A DNA stretch of 61,816 nucleotides, taken from contig JALOBN010000011.1 in NCBI GenBank assembly GCA_023228245.1, positions 1 to 61,816 on the forward strand, written 5' to 3'. The stretch comes from Candidatus Pacearchaeota archaeon. Its GTDB lineage: Archaea; Nanoarchaeota; Nanoarchaeia; Pacearchaeales; GW2011-AR1. Shown here one piece after another: positions 40,338 to 47,117 of this stretch; positions within the stretch are counted from its first letter, which is position 1, and every line of letters starts with the position of its first letter. The notes beneath the pieces were generated by a model. It was not told the DNA's origin, ran no database searches, and was given only the letters and a program-made list of their open reading frames with translations. The translations under genes were made by a program, and so were the position numbers.

Positions 40338-40502
40338 ATGTTATCATTTTCAGAATACCTGAGCGTATTCACGGCGTGGCAATGGGCGTATCTCGCGGTT
40401 GCGCTATTGGCGGGCATCGGGGCAATGTATGCGATCAGATATCATCAAAAAATATGCGAGGGAGCAAAATCGGCATGGTCTCACATGTGGAAATTCTTCT
40501 GA
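40338..40502 (+). CDS. Small single-pass membrane protein
   Basis: 54 residues from the ATG at 40338. Transmembrane helix about 13-33 (WQWAYLAVALLAGIGAMYAI) with a basic tail. GGGGAAATGAT upstream. Holin- or antiholin-like by size. Confidence 0.6.
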   Translation: MLSFSEYLSVFTAWQWAYLAVALLAGIGAMYAIRYHQKICEGAKSAWSHMWKFF

Positions 40503-40723
40503 TATTTCTGATTGTGGTAGGCCATCCACAAGAAGCATCCGACTCTTTCATATTCGGTGGATATGAACCCATGGTATTTCCTAACCAGTTGCCTCAGGCA
40601 TCAGCTGCTATCAGCAATTTTGTATCAAATGCCTTTGGACTATCTGATTATGCGCTCTTCCGATCGGATGATTATTGGCCCGTTCCGCTAAATAATAGCA
40701 GCATCCTGAACCTGACAGCATGA
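40475..40723 (+). CDS. Membrane-anchored or exported protein
   Basis: 82 residues from the ATG at 40475, overlapping the previous gene's end. A hydrophobic N-terminal segment (VEILLIFLIVVGH, about 4-16), then a non-charged outer part with N-x-S/T sequons (NSS, NLT) at the C-terminus. Likely outside the membrane. Confidence 0.5.
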   Translation: MVSHVEILLIFLIVVGHPQEASDSFIFGGYEPMVFPNQLPQASAAISNFVSNAFGLSDYALFRSDDYWPVPLNNSSILNLTA

Positions 40724-40995
40724 CCGACAAATGCCAGCCAGAGCAACGTTTCGATATCAAGCTATCTGCTCTGAGAGAGTACATCGACCTGAAAATACAG
40801 GCGCTGCAAGCGGAATATTCCAAGTCGGAGCTGAATTACCCAACCAGGCAACAACTCAATGAGGAAATGGGCAGGTTGCTTACCAAAGAAGAGGCAAGCC
40901 TGAAATTCTCGGATCTGGCTAGACAAATCAAGATCATCATAGGCTTCCTGGTTGGCTTATTCATGCTGTTTGTGGCGGATTATCTGCGAAGGTGA
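40720..40995 (+). CDS. Coiled-coil membrane protein (XhlA-like)
   Basis: 91 residues, ATGA overlap with the previous gene. Charged coiled coil (about 12-60) and a C-terminal transmembrane helix (about 70-88). Second protein of this type in the cassette; could form an antiholin/holin pair. Confidence 0.6.
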   Translation: MTDKCQPEQRFDIKLSALREYIDLKIQALQAEYSKSELNYPTRQQLNEEMGRLLTKEEASLKFSDLARQIKIIIGFLVGLFMLFVADYLRR

Positions 40996-41131
40996 TTCTA
41001 TCAGGCCATATGATATCGATTATCAAACATTTTTCAATGATCCATCATGGGATATACCGGCGATAGATCGATTCTTAGCGGCATGTGAGGACAAGAAATG
41101 GCAAATCTGGAAGGCAAATCATAGTCATTGA
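40970..41131 (+). CDS. Possible small protein with non-ATG start
   Basis: A clean frame that encodes about 53 residues (ending PAIDRFLAACEDKKWQIWKANHSH in outline) from a TTG inside the previous gene; GGTGATTCT lies mid-frame, so a later start (ATC at about 41000) is also imaginable. It is followed by a hairpin. Coding status is uncertain. Confidence 0.35.
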   Translation: MWRIICEGDSIRPYDIDYQTFFNDPSWDIPAIDRFLAACEDKKWQIWKANHSH

Positions 41132-41132
41132 A

Positions 41133-41147
41133 GCCCCTATTAGGGGC
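41133..41147 (+). terminator. Strong hairpin at end of late block
   Basis: GCCCC (41133-41137) pairs with GGGGC (41143-41147), extendable to a 7-bp near-perfect palindrome. It ends the + block before the convergent reverse cassette; no T-tract follows. Confidence 0.45.
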
Positions 41148-41181
41148 AAGGTACATAAAAGAGGGGAATATCATGATAGGG

Positions 41182-41214
41182 GCGAGAGGTTGAATTTGGC
41201 TTAGTCCCTCTCGC
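41182..41214. terminator. 8-bp stem between convergent blocks
   Basis: GCGAGAGG (41182-41189) pairs with CCTCTCGC (41207-41214) over a 17-nt loop. It lies between the + late block and the reverse cassette ending at 41228, and could terminate either. Confidence 0.4.
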
Positions 41215-41227
41215 GACCTTGTCATGC

Positions 41228-41380
41228 CTAGATATCTAACATCAAATAGTTCCAGCCAGCCATCGCAGTGCATAGAAATCCAAACATCACGAACATAAGA
41301 TTATTATGTTTAACCGCCATCGCAAACTGAAATATTGCGCCACCAGCGCAAATAAACATTGCTATACAATTTAACCACAT
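41228..41380 (-). CDS. Small membrane protein
   Basis: 50 residues with two hydrophobic helices (about 5-22 and 28-47). Starts 1 base before the end of the preceding gene in the cassette. Last gene of the reverse cassette 41853-41228. Confidence 0.55.
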   Translation of the reverse strand: MWLNCIAMFICAGGAIFQFAMAVKHNNLMFVMFGFLCTAMAGWNYLMLDI

Positions 41381-41381
41381 A

Positions 41382-41525
41382 CTAAATTCTCCTCATGATC
41401 TTCCCGGCCAATCGACCTACCACCTTCCGGCCTATCCTGCGACCTATGGCTTTCGGGCCTTTTTGGATGGCGGATAGATCGTTATGCCATCGCAAAAGCT
41501 GGTAGATCCAAGATTTCAGTTTCAT
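41382..41525 (-). CDS. Small very basic protein
   Basis: 47 residues, many Arg/Lys (KAIGRRIGRKVVGRLAGKIMRR). ATGA overlap with the preceding gene. Could bind nucleic acid or membranes; unknown. Confidence 0.5.
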   Translation of the reverse strand: MKLKSWIYQLLRWHNDLSAIQKGPKAIGRRIGRKVVGRLAGKIMRRI

Positions 41526-41713
41526 GCAACCACCTTATCTTTAACTCCGATGATCGCGATTTCTTCAGCTTCAACCGCCCAACTGAACCCCGCGTAACTG
41601 AACAGAACATAGTTTTCTGTAGCGGTTATAACCCTTCCGGCAAATGTACCTTCTTTCGTTTTGAGATGGAAAACTATCTCATCGCCTGGATGCAAAACGA
41701 ATAGCTTCTTCAT
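41522..41713 (-). CDS. Small SH3-like protein, paralogue of 16483-16674
   Basis: 63 residues, beta-barrel-like; C-terminus AVEAEEIAIIGVK is nearly identical to the early gene at 16483. ATGA overlap with both neighbours. A duplicated domain placed in two different transcriptional contexts. Confidence 0.6.
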   Translation of the reverse strand: MKKLFVLHPGDEIVFHLKTKEGTFAGRVITATENYVLFSYAGFSWAVEAEEIAIIGVKDKVVA

Positions 41714-41853
41714 TGCTTCTCATCTCCCTTCAACGTTTCAATATAGAAATCGTATAGAAATTCTATCGCACCGCTTCGATTCAAATACTTTTCATGATTC
41801 ATGATGTCTTCCAACACATCGTCTGCTCGACGACTTAGGTATCTATTTGGCAT
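41710..41853 (-). CDS. RHH-like small protein
   Basis: 47 residues: LSRRADDVLEDIMNHEKYLNRSGAIEFLYDFYIETLKG fits helix-turn-helix of short ribbon-helix-helix proteins. First gene of the reverse cassette; possible TATA-like GATATATC at 41874-41881 and weak GAGGG near the ATG. Confidence 0.5.
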   Translation of the reverse strand: MPNRYLSRRADDVLEDIMNHEKYLNRSGAIEFLYDFYIETLKGDEKQ

Positions 41854-41873
41854 ACCCTCTTAATAGATCTGAA

Positions 41874-41881
41874 GATATATC
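41874..41881 (-). promoter_or_regulatory. TATA-like box of reverse cassette
   Basis: GATATATC, centred about 25 bp before the ATG at 41853; slightly closer than the other leaderless promoters, so less certain. Confidence 0.4.
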
Positions 41882-41992
41882 AAGCTTTCGCTACATCCTA
41901 ATAAGCCATTTAAAGCCCAAAATCTCACCCAACCATGTAATTATACCACCCATGCAACGAAGTGCTGCCTACGAGGCGCTAGTGAGGTTTTC

Positions 41993-42337
41993 ATGTCAGG
42001 CATTCAGCTAATTAATCTAGGAGAAGTGCAAGATGGCATAAAACGCAAGCTGGAAGATATCACCAAGAACCAAGCGAAGGCCGCGAAGCAGATGGCCATC
42101 ACGGCCAACCAGAACATCCAAGACAATTGCCGCGTCAAATCCGGCGCTTGGCAAAGAAGCTGGTCGGGGCGGGTAGAGGAGATCGCAGAGTTAAAGCATG
42201 AGGTAATAGTTGAGAGCAATGGGGCAGAAAGATACTACTACCTACAAGAAGCCCTACACCACCCTGGAAGCATAGGATTTCACAAAAGCATCCCCGAGAT
42301 GACAGAAATCTATAAGAAAAACATGGGCCTGAAATGA
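41993..42337 (+). CDS. Neck/tail-completion protein (HK97 gp10-like)
   Basis: 114 residues. Resembles HK97 gp10-type neck proteins: helical N-terminus, KSGAWQRSW, a strand region HEVIVESNGAERYYYLQEALHHPGSIGFHKS typical of this family (Y-x2-LE-F/H-G). Joins head to tail. GTGAGGTT upstream. Follows the reverse cassette. Confidence 0.7.
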   Translation: MSGIQLINLGEVQDGIKRKLEDITKNQAKAAKQMAITANQNIQDNCRVKSGAWQRSWSGRVEEIAELKHEVIVESNGAERYYYLQEALHHPGSIGFHKSIPEMTEIYKKNMGLK

Positions 42338-43038
42338 CACCCGAAGAGCAAGTCCTTGAGATTCTGCGATCCTGGTCTTCTGATGTAGTCGTTTTGCTGA
42401 AGCGGGCAGGCTATTTCTCACCTGCTATGTCCGATGTGGCCAAAGAGGAGATCGCAAAAAAGATCGGATTTGGCAAGGGGACTCGGCTATATAAGCAATT
42501 AGCAGCGGCGTCCAAGTCCAAAAACTGGGAAGTTGCCAAGATTGTCCTAACGGAAGAAAATCTCATAGAACTGAAGCAGGGGGCGCGTCAGGTGGCAAAG
42601 GAGCTAGGAGTTCCGTTTTCCGCCTATAATTGGAATCCAATTGCACAGGCCTACCTAAAAAAAGAAGGCTTTCAGTTGGTCAAGACGTTGACCAAAACCG
42701 ATTTAAAACGACTCGAAAAGCAAATGCAAGCGCATTTTGGCCTAAATGAGAAAACCTTTGAGCGGCGATTTCGCGAAAACTATCCATGCAGCCCATATAG
42801 GACGCGAACTATATTTAGGACGGAAAAGAACAATGCTCTAAATGGTGGAGCGCACGCCGAGGCCAAATCAGTAGACGCGAAAACCAAGATCTGGAAGCAC
42901 TCACATGGCCCGAATCCTCGAAAGGATCACCTGGCAATGGACGGGGAAGAGCGGGGCATAGACGAAGCTTTCTCAAACGGCAAGCAGTATCCGAACGGTG
43001 ATCCCAATTGCAGATGCCGGGCGAAATACAAGTTCTAA
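42334..43038 (+). CDS. Minor head protein (Mu F/SPP1 gp7-like)
   Basis: 234 residues. The C-terminal third has the family's KIWKHSHGPNPRKDHLAMDG ... NPNCRC-type end (GDPNCRCRAKYKF) and the preceding FRTEKNNALNGG helix. Such proteins are injected or capsid-associated. Its position after the neck protein rather than near the portal is unusual. ATGA overlap. Confidence 0.75.
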   Translation: MTPEEQVLEILRSWSSDVVVLLKRAGYFSPAMSDVAKEEIAKKIGFGKGTRLYKQLAAASKSKNWEVAKIVLTEENLIELKQGARQVAKELGVPFSAYNWNPIAQAYLKKEGFQLVKTLTKTDLKRLEKQMQAHFGLNEKTFERRFRENYPCSPYRTRTIFRTEKNNALNGGAHAEAKSVDAKTKIWKHSHGPNPRKDHLAMDGEERGIDEAFSNGKQYPNGDPNCRCRAKYKF

Positions 43039-43205
43039 AGCCTATGCAGGCCGTAGAACTTTGGCTTGACTGAATTGTATAATTCGATTAACTCGTTCAA
43101 TTCATCTTCTTCCGGAATGCTATCCAGAAGTTCGTTCATTGGGATGGTTATCTTGAATGTCTTGATTTCCAGCCGTCCACCGGTTGGTAACATGATGTGT
43201 GGCAT
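43035..43205 (-). CDS. Small hypothetical protein
   Basis: 56 residues: beta-rich N-terminus (IMLPTGGRLEIKTFKITIP) and a helical C-terminus. Converges on the minor head protein gene by 4 bp. Last gene of the reverse cassette 43959-43035. Confidence 0.5.
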   Translation of the reverse strand: MPHIMLPTGGRLEIKTFKITIPMNELLDSIPEEDELNELIELYNSVKPKFYGLHRL

Positions 43206-43211
43206 GGCCTA

Positions 43212-43463
43212 TCATCGCCCCTCATGCAAAACACATCCAAACTTCGGGCCGGTTATAACCTTTGACTTGTAATTCTCATAGTCGGATGATCCAAATTCGT
43301 TTTCTTTTATACCGGATCGCACCATCCTGTCTCCATTCGGCGGCCAATCGATGCTATGCGCCAAATCGATTGCACGGGTACATTGCCGAAACGCATCGTC
43401 TGGCAAATCGTCAAAGATGTCGTCCTCTTTGACCCAAAATTTGCATGTTTCACACATGTTCAT
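43212..43463 (-). CDS. Zinc-binding small protein
   Basis: 83 residues with CETCKFW near the N-terminus, C28-like in RQCTRA, and FGCVLHE at the C-terminus: a Cys-rich pattern seen in small phage zinc proteins. GGAGGAGATGAC upstream. Part of the reverse cassette. Confidence 0.6.
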   Translation of the reverse strand: MNMCETCKFWVKEDDIFDDLPDDAFRQCTRAIDLAHSIDWPPNGDRMVRSGIKENEFGSSDYENYKSKVITGPKFGCVLHEGR

Positions 43464-43464
43464 G

Positions 43465-43614
43465 TCATCTCCTCCGAACAGTTAATATAACTTCCCATTT
43501 ATTCCAGAATTTCCATGCTCTCCTGTAAGCATTCCTCACGCGGTGATATTCCCGATTCTTGGGCAAAATCACATCAGTATAATTCGATCCGTCCTTGGGG
43601 ATTCGCTTGCGCAT
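43465..43614 (-). CDS. Small basic protein
   Basis: 49 residues, Arg/Lys/Trp-rich (VRNAYRRAWKFWNKWEV). The stop lies one base before the next ATG, with GGAGGAGA in its last codons. Unknown. Confidence 0.45.
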   Translation of the reverse strand: MRKRIPKDGSNYTDVILPKNREYHRVRNAYRRAWKFWNKWEVILTVRRR

Positions 43615-43616
43615 GA

Positions 43617-43760
43617 TCACCTGAATAGCTGGTTCTTTTCCCTGGTTTCCTTCATCCAGGCGTTTAGGGCCTTCTGAATAGTTCGGTGACCGTTCTTGAG
43701 CTTGTAGGCGGTCAGGAATTGGTGGTTTGGCTCATCGAGATCAGCTATGATCATGGTCAT
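43617..43760 (-). CDS. Small RHH-like protein
   Basis: 47 residues: FLTAYKLKNGHRTIQKALNAWMKETREK has the two-helix pattern of short DNA-binding ribbon-helix-helix proteins. It overlaps the membrane peptide upstream by 4 bp. Confidence 0.45.
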   Translation of the reverse strand: MTMIIADLDEPNHQFLTAYKLKNGHRTIQKALNAWMKETREKNQLFR

Positions 43761-43840
43761 TTGAAGCAACTCCTAAGACACCATCCGATCAATATGCCAC
43801 TCGCGGCAAAAAGAATTATTTGCCAAGTTTCCATGATCAT
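43757..43840 (-). CDS. Tiny membrane peptide
   Basis: 27 residues: a single hydrophobic helix (about 5-20) and a basic Cys-containing tail (LRSCFK). Directly abuts the neighbouring small gene. Plausible but short. Confidence 0.35.
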   Translation of the reverse strand: MIMETWQIILFAASGILIGWCLRSCFK

Positions 43841-43959
43841 TAAATCAGCCTCTTTATAAGCCCATAATCGGCTAGCAGGCGAAAGGTTGCCAGAATGCCA
43901 AAAACAATGCCTACCAAGAACATTGCTACTGGAAATAACCAGTCATATTTTTTGTTCAT
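43840..43959 (-). CDS. Small membrane protein
   Basis: 39 residues, one transmembrane helix (about 7-28) and basic tail. First gene of the reverse cassette, with a predicted leaderless start at 43959 from the A/T box near 43976-43989. Confidence 0.45.
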   Translation of the reverse strand: MNKKYDWLFPVAMFLVGIVFGILATFRLLADYGLIKRLI

Positions 43960-43975
43960 AGTATCCTAAGTATCC

Positions 43976-43989
43976 TAATAATTATTAAG
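43976..43989. promoter_or_regulatory. Bidirectional A/T palindrome used as a TATA element
   Basis: A perfect 12-bp palindrome built from TAATAA and TTATTA lies at 43976-43987. It is 22-27 bp from the ATG at 43959 (-) and 27 bp from the ATG at 44009 (+). The plus gene also has an AGGAGGTT ribosome binding site. Confidence 0.5.
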
Positions 43990-44008
43990 CTTTTCGATAG
44001 GAGGTTAC

Positions 44009-44461
44009 ATGTCCAACCCATCTAATTATATCGCCCTAGTAGCGCAATGCTTCCTAGATGATGATGTCCTTGCGCCGATGGTAGACTATAATATCATACC
44101 AGGATTCCGGCGGGCCCTGGCGGATGATTATCTAACAGGTACCAACAAAACATGCGTCGGAGTACGCAATCTGAATCTAAATACTGAAGACCTCGGAGGA
44201 TGTGCTTATCATGGTCTTTCCATGAACGACATGCTGATAGAAATATCCATCACGTCCATCGCGGACAACGATACTTACATCTCTTCCGTGGTCCATGAAA
44301 TCATGCGAATCATGAAGAGGCCACTAACCAAAACGATAGGCGGCATATCTTACTCTGTATATACCAATGGCAGAGGATCGTTTAAGCCGGTCAATGATCC
44401 GGCGTTTGCTGATCGTGTGGAAATGACTGGAACTTTTAGGTTGGGATTTATAGATGATTAA
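44009..44461 (+). CDS. Tail terminator-like protein
   Basis: 150 residues with AGGAGGTTAC upstream. The mix of helical N-terminus, ISITSIADNDTYISSVVHEIM strand-helix unit and C-terminal strand region (VEMTGTFRLGFIDD) resembles siphophage tail-terminator/completion proteins. Position directly before the tail tube supports this. Confidence 0.6.
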   Translation: MSNPSNYIALVAQCFLDDDVLAPMVDYNIIPGFRRALADDYLTGTNKTCVGVRNLNLNTEDLGGCAYHGLSMNDMLIEISITSIADNDTYISSVVHEIMRIMKRPLTKTIGGISYSVYTNGRGSFKPVNDPAFADRVEMTGTFRLGFIDD

Positions 44462-44636
44462 ACCAGTATCGGTAATCTATCCAGAAGGCGGCGAACCTCT
44501 GTATGAGGACTTCGCTGGTGTTCGGTGGACGGCTTCGGATTTTGCCGCCCGGTATGGATATGAGAATGTGAAAGATTTTTTGGATTCTATGAAAGAGCCA
44601 AAATATAGTTACAAGGAGGCTGAGATAAATGACTGA
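44454..44636 (+). CDS. Small tail-operon protein
   Basis: 60 residues overlapping the terminator-like gene by 8 bp and the tail tube by 8 bp. Aromatic and acidic. No family. Confidence 0.5.
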   Translation: MIKPVSVIYPEGGEPLYEDFAGVRWTASDFAARYGYENVKDFLDSMKEPKYSYKEAEIND

Positions 44637-45966
44637 AGGCCCGCAGGCAATTACTACCAAGCGGTTGGGAATGAAGATTGAAGTCGCAGGCGCTAGAGCT
44701 GCATCACCTTTCATCTACATGATCGCAGGCGGAAAGATCACCCCGACATCAACGAAAGGATCGGACAAAAAGCGAGTATCTGGAAACCGTGACCCTGTCC
44801 TTAGCACCCGGAAGCCAGAGACGTTCAAGGTCAGCATCCCATTACCCGCCCTGATCGAGGATAACGGTCTTGGTGAACTCCTGCTAATGACGTTCGGCAC
44901 CGACACCACGGGCAGCCAGTTAGGATCGTCTACTGCATACGATCACGTCTTTACTGCCAATGACACCATCAAGACGTTTACTCTATGGCTGTACGACGAC
45001 CTGCACCCCCAGTCCGTCCGGTTCTGTACCATAGACCAAGTAAAATATGTGATCGATGCAGAAAAAGGCGGCATTGAGTGGACTTTTGATGTCACAGGCG
45101 CAGATATGGTAGAATCTGAAACGTGGGGGTCGGCTACATATGTGAATGTGGCGACCGACAAACCCAAGCTCATCCCTGCCTCACAAACCATCTTGGAATA
45201 TGGCGAGCCACAAAGTCCGGCGTCAAAATACTTCAAGACCATCACCATAACCATGAAGGAGAATCCGAAGTACGGTGCTCCTGGCAAAGCTCCAGTTCCA
45301 GCGGGCGCAAGTACCCCGAAGCTGGCGGTGAAAGGCGAGCGAGATTTCACCATTGATATCGATCTCATTGATACCGATGGCGATGAGCTGAGGCGCTGGC
45401 GCGTGGGTGGCGATACCAATCCAACTGCCACCGAACAGGCCGATGTTCAGGCCCTCACCAAGTTCCGTGTACGATCCTTCGGCAACCAGACCAAGGCGAG
45501 CACCGCATATCCCTGGAATTATGCCCATCAGGCCAATGTGGGCGCGGTCACAATCGCAATGGGCGGCACCTACACGGCAGGACTTTCCAATACCCCCGCC
45601 TTCTATGAGATCTATTGTAGTACCGAAGGCACGCCAGACAAATTCAAATGGAGAAAGAACGGCGGTACCTGGAGTGCAGAAGTTGAGGTAACCGCCGGGG
45701 CCATGACAACCCTAGGTGACGGGCTGGAGATCACCTTCTCAGCCACCGATGCCATGACGGCAGGCGATACCTATTTCATCTTCTCTCATTATCAGAGAAT
45801 GATCGAATGGACTTCTCCATCGAATGTGATCGAGGATTACAACTACAAGGACTCGACCGATTTCTACGAGGCAACTGTAAAGCTCTATCACGAGTCTGGT
45901 CCGGGCGGCACCAAGCCGTCTTGCACATTGCGCAACACGAAAACTTCGGCGTATACCGCTGTATAG
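44629..45966 (+). CDS. Major tail tube protein
   Basis: 445 residues with CAAGGAGGCTGAG upstream. N-terminal tube-forming domain (about 10-175) has the alternating strands of siphophage tail tube proteins; a C-terminal Ig-like/beta-sandwich (about 290-400, VGAVTIAMGGTYTAGLSNTPAFYEIY) resembles decoration domains fused to tube proteins. Upstream of the tail chaperones and tape measure, as expected. Confidence 0.8.
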   Translation: MTEGPQAITTKRLGMKIEVAGARAASPFIYMIAGGKITPTSTKGSDKKRVSGNRDPVLSTRKPETFKVSIPLPALIEDNGLGELLLMTFGTDTTGSQLGSSTAYDHVFTANDTIKTFTLWLYDDLHPQSVRFCTIDQVKYVIDAEKGGIEWTFDVTGADMVESETWGSATYVNVATDKPKLIPASQTILEYGEPQSPASKYFKTITITMKENPKYGAPGKAPVPAGASTPKLAVKGERDFTIDIDLIDTDGDELRRWRVGGDTNPTATEQADVQALTKFRVRSFGNQTKASTAYPWNYAHQANVGAVTIAMGGTYTAGLSNTPAFYEIYCSTEGTPDKFKWRKNGGTWSAEVEVTAGAMTTLGDGLEITFSATDAMTAGDTYFIFSHYQRMIEWTSPSNVIEDYNYKDSTDFYEATVKLYHESGPGGTKPSCTLRNTKTSAYTAV

Positions 45967-45979
45967 ATAGCAACCACCA

Positions 45980-46035
45980 CGGCCAAAGCTAGGGTTGCGC
46001 ACCTGAACCCGCGTCCTGGGCGGCTGCTTTGGCCG
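45980..46035. other. Long stem-loop between tail tube and chaperone genes
   Basis: CGGCCAAAGC (45980-45989) pairs perfectly with GCTTTGGCCG (46026-46035), 10 bp, around a 36-nt loop that holds a second 5-bp stem (GGGTT/AACCC). It could act as a terminator, processing site or expression valve below the tube gene. No T-tract, so a simple terminator is doubtful. Confidence 0.55.
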
Positions 46036-46071
46036 ATACATACAGGAATTCATTGCAGGAGATGAAAATAT

Positions 46072-46575
46072 ATGGCAAACAATGACATAGAAGTAATTGA
46101 TCCAGAAGATCAAGCCGATTTGCTCATGGAGATAACAGGCAAGAAAATTCAAACCGACACTACCATATTAACCTTGATGGTACCAGGAAACAATGACAAA
46201 AGAATTGGTCTGAAGGTGCGTTATCTTCCCGCCAATGCCGCTTCCAATCTGCAATTCGATGATGGCATCCCCATTCGCAATGAGCAGAATCCAAAATTCA
46301 AGTACAAGAAAACCATGTCGGAGATCTTGAAAAAGATTAATGCCTTGTGCCTGCTCAATATCAAAATTGTAGACGACCTGAGCTTTCCAGATCATGAATT
46401 CCAGAAAGGAGAAGTCAGATTCTCACATCTCGCACCAGGGGAATGGACCCGATTGAGAGATCTGTGCTTTCCCGGAGCAAATTTCGACTCACCCGATGGC
46501 GAAATTGAAGATAATGCTCCTGTTCGGAAGAGTGGCAAGGGCATTCGGAAAGACGCCGCTCCAGCTAGCGCATGA
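46072..46575 (+). CDS. Tail assembly chaperone (G-like)
   Basis: 167 residues with GGAGATGAAA upstream. The position directly before the tape measure gene, size and composition fit the gpG-type tail assembly chaperone. Its C-terminus overlaps the +1-frame ORF (46496-46795), as in the gpG/gpGT pair of lambda, so part of the product may be extended by frameshifting. Confidence 0.65.
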   Translation: MANNDIEVIDPEDQADLLMEITGKKIQTDTTILTLMVPGNNDKRIGLKVRYLPANAASNLQFDDGIPIRNEQNPKFKYKKTMSEILKKINALCLLNIKIVDDLSFPDHEFQKGEVRFSHLAPGEWTRLRDLCFPGANFDSPDGEIEDNAPVRKSGKGIRKDAAPASA

Positions 46576-46795
46576 GTATGGTTTCGCGTGTGACGAATTC
46601 TGGGATGGTCTTTCGTCGTATGACAGAATCGGCATTGACCATCATGTTTTGAATCGCCTGATTTCGGAAGAAAACAAGGCACAAGAAGAAATGCGAAAGA
46701 AGCAAAAAGAAAAGTCTGCGCATCCCGGAATGGAACGAGAAGACATTGAAAGCTTTTGGGATGAAAGCGAACGGGCGAATAGAGGAGAGGATTAA
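46496..46795 (+). CDS. Tail assembly chaperone T-part (+1 frame)
   Basis: The frame from about 46496 to 46795 encodes TPLQLAHEYGFACDEFWDGLSSYDRI, the conserved domain of the T part of tail chaperones. It is in the +1 frame relative to the G-like gene and shares 80 bp with it. An ATG at 46496 has no ribosome binding site, so expression by a programmed frameshift (about 46500-46575) is more likely. The start given is the open frame, not a proven start. Confidence 0.55.
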   Translation: MAKLKIMLLFGRVARAFGKTPLQLAHEYGFACDEFWDGLSSYDRIGIDHHVLNRLISEENKAQEEMRKKQKEKSAHPGMEREDIESFWDESERANRGED

Positions 46796-47067
46796 CCTCT
46801 CTTCATCACCGCAATCTGTTTCACTCCAATGCAAATATCTTGTGGCAGGCTCACATTTTCCTCTTCCCATTCTCCACTTTTCGCGATTGTAGTTTTCATC
46901 AGTTTGGTGCAATTCAGGCAAATGAAATTATCATCGACTGAAGTGATATTGCCATATGCTGCTTCTAATATCATTCCAGTTCTGACAATGACTGCTACAT
47001 AATCATCGTCTTGGTATCCGCTGGATAGGCCACATAGCAGGATTAGCATAATTGCAATTGTCTTCAT
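46792..47067 (-). CDS. Secreted protein with Asn glycosylation sequons
   Basis: 91 residues with a signal peptide (TIAIMLILLCGLSSG, about 3-17) and three N-x-S/T sequons (NIT, NCT, NVS). Start is predicted leaderless, 27 bp from the TATA box at 47091-47098. A single-gene reverse cassette. Possible surface decoy or exclusion factor (inference). Confidence 0.55.
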   Translation of the reverse strand: MKTIAIMLILLCGLSSGYQDDDYVAVIVRTGMILEAAYGNITSVDDNFICLNCTKLMKTTIAKSGEWEEENVSLPQDICIGVKQIAVMKRG

Positions 47068-47090
47068 AAAATCATTGATTATTTCGTTGG

Positions 47091-47098
47091 TTTAAATA
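47091..47098. promoter_or_regulatory. TATA box readable in both directions
   Basis: TTTAAATA (TATTTAAA on the other strand) is 27 bp from the reverse gene start at 47067 and about 24 bp before the ATG at 47118. One box may serve both directions, with GAGG at 47107-47110 for the plus gene. Confidence 0.5.
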
Positions 47099-47117
47099 AT
47101 TATCTGAGGTTTCCCAC

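Noticed and set aside
41953..42012. 19-codon ORF upstream of the neck protein gene
   Set aside because: Too short; overlaps the following start; no own signals.
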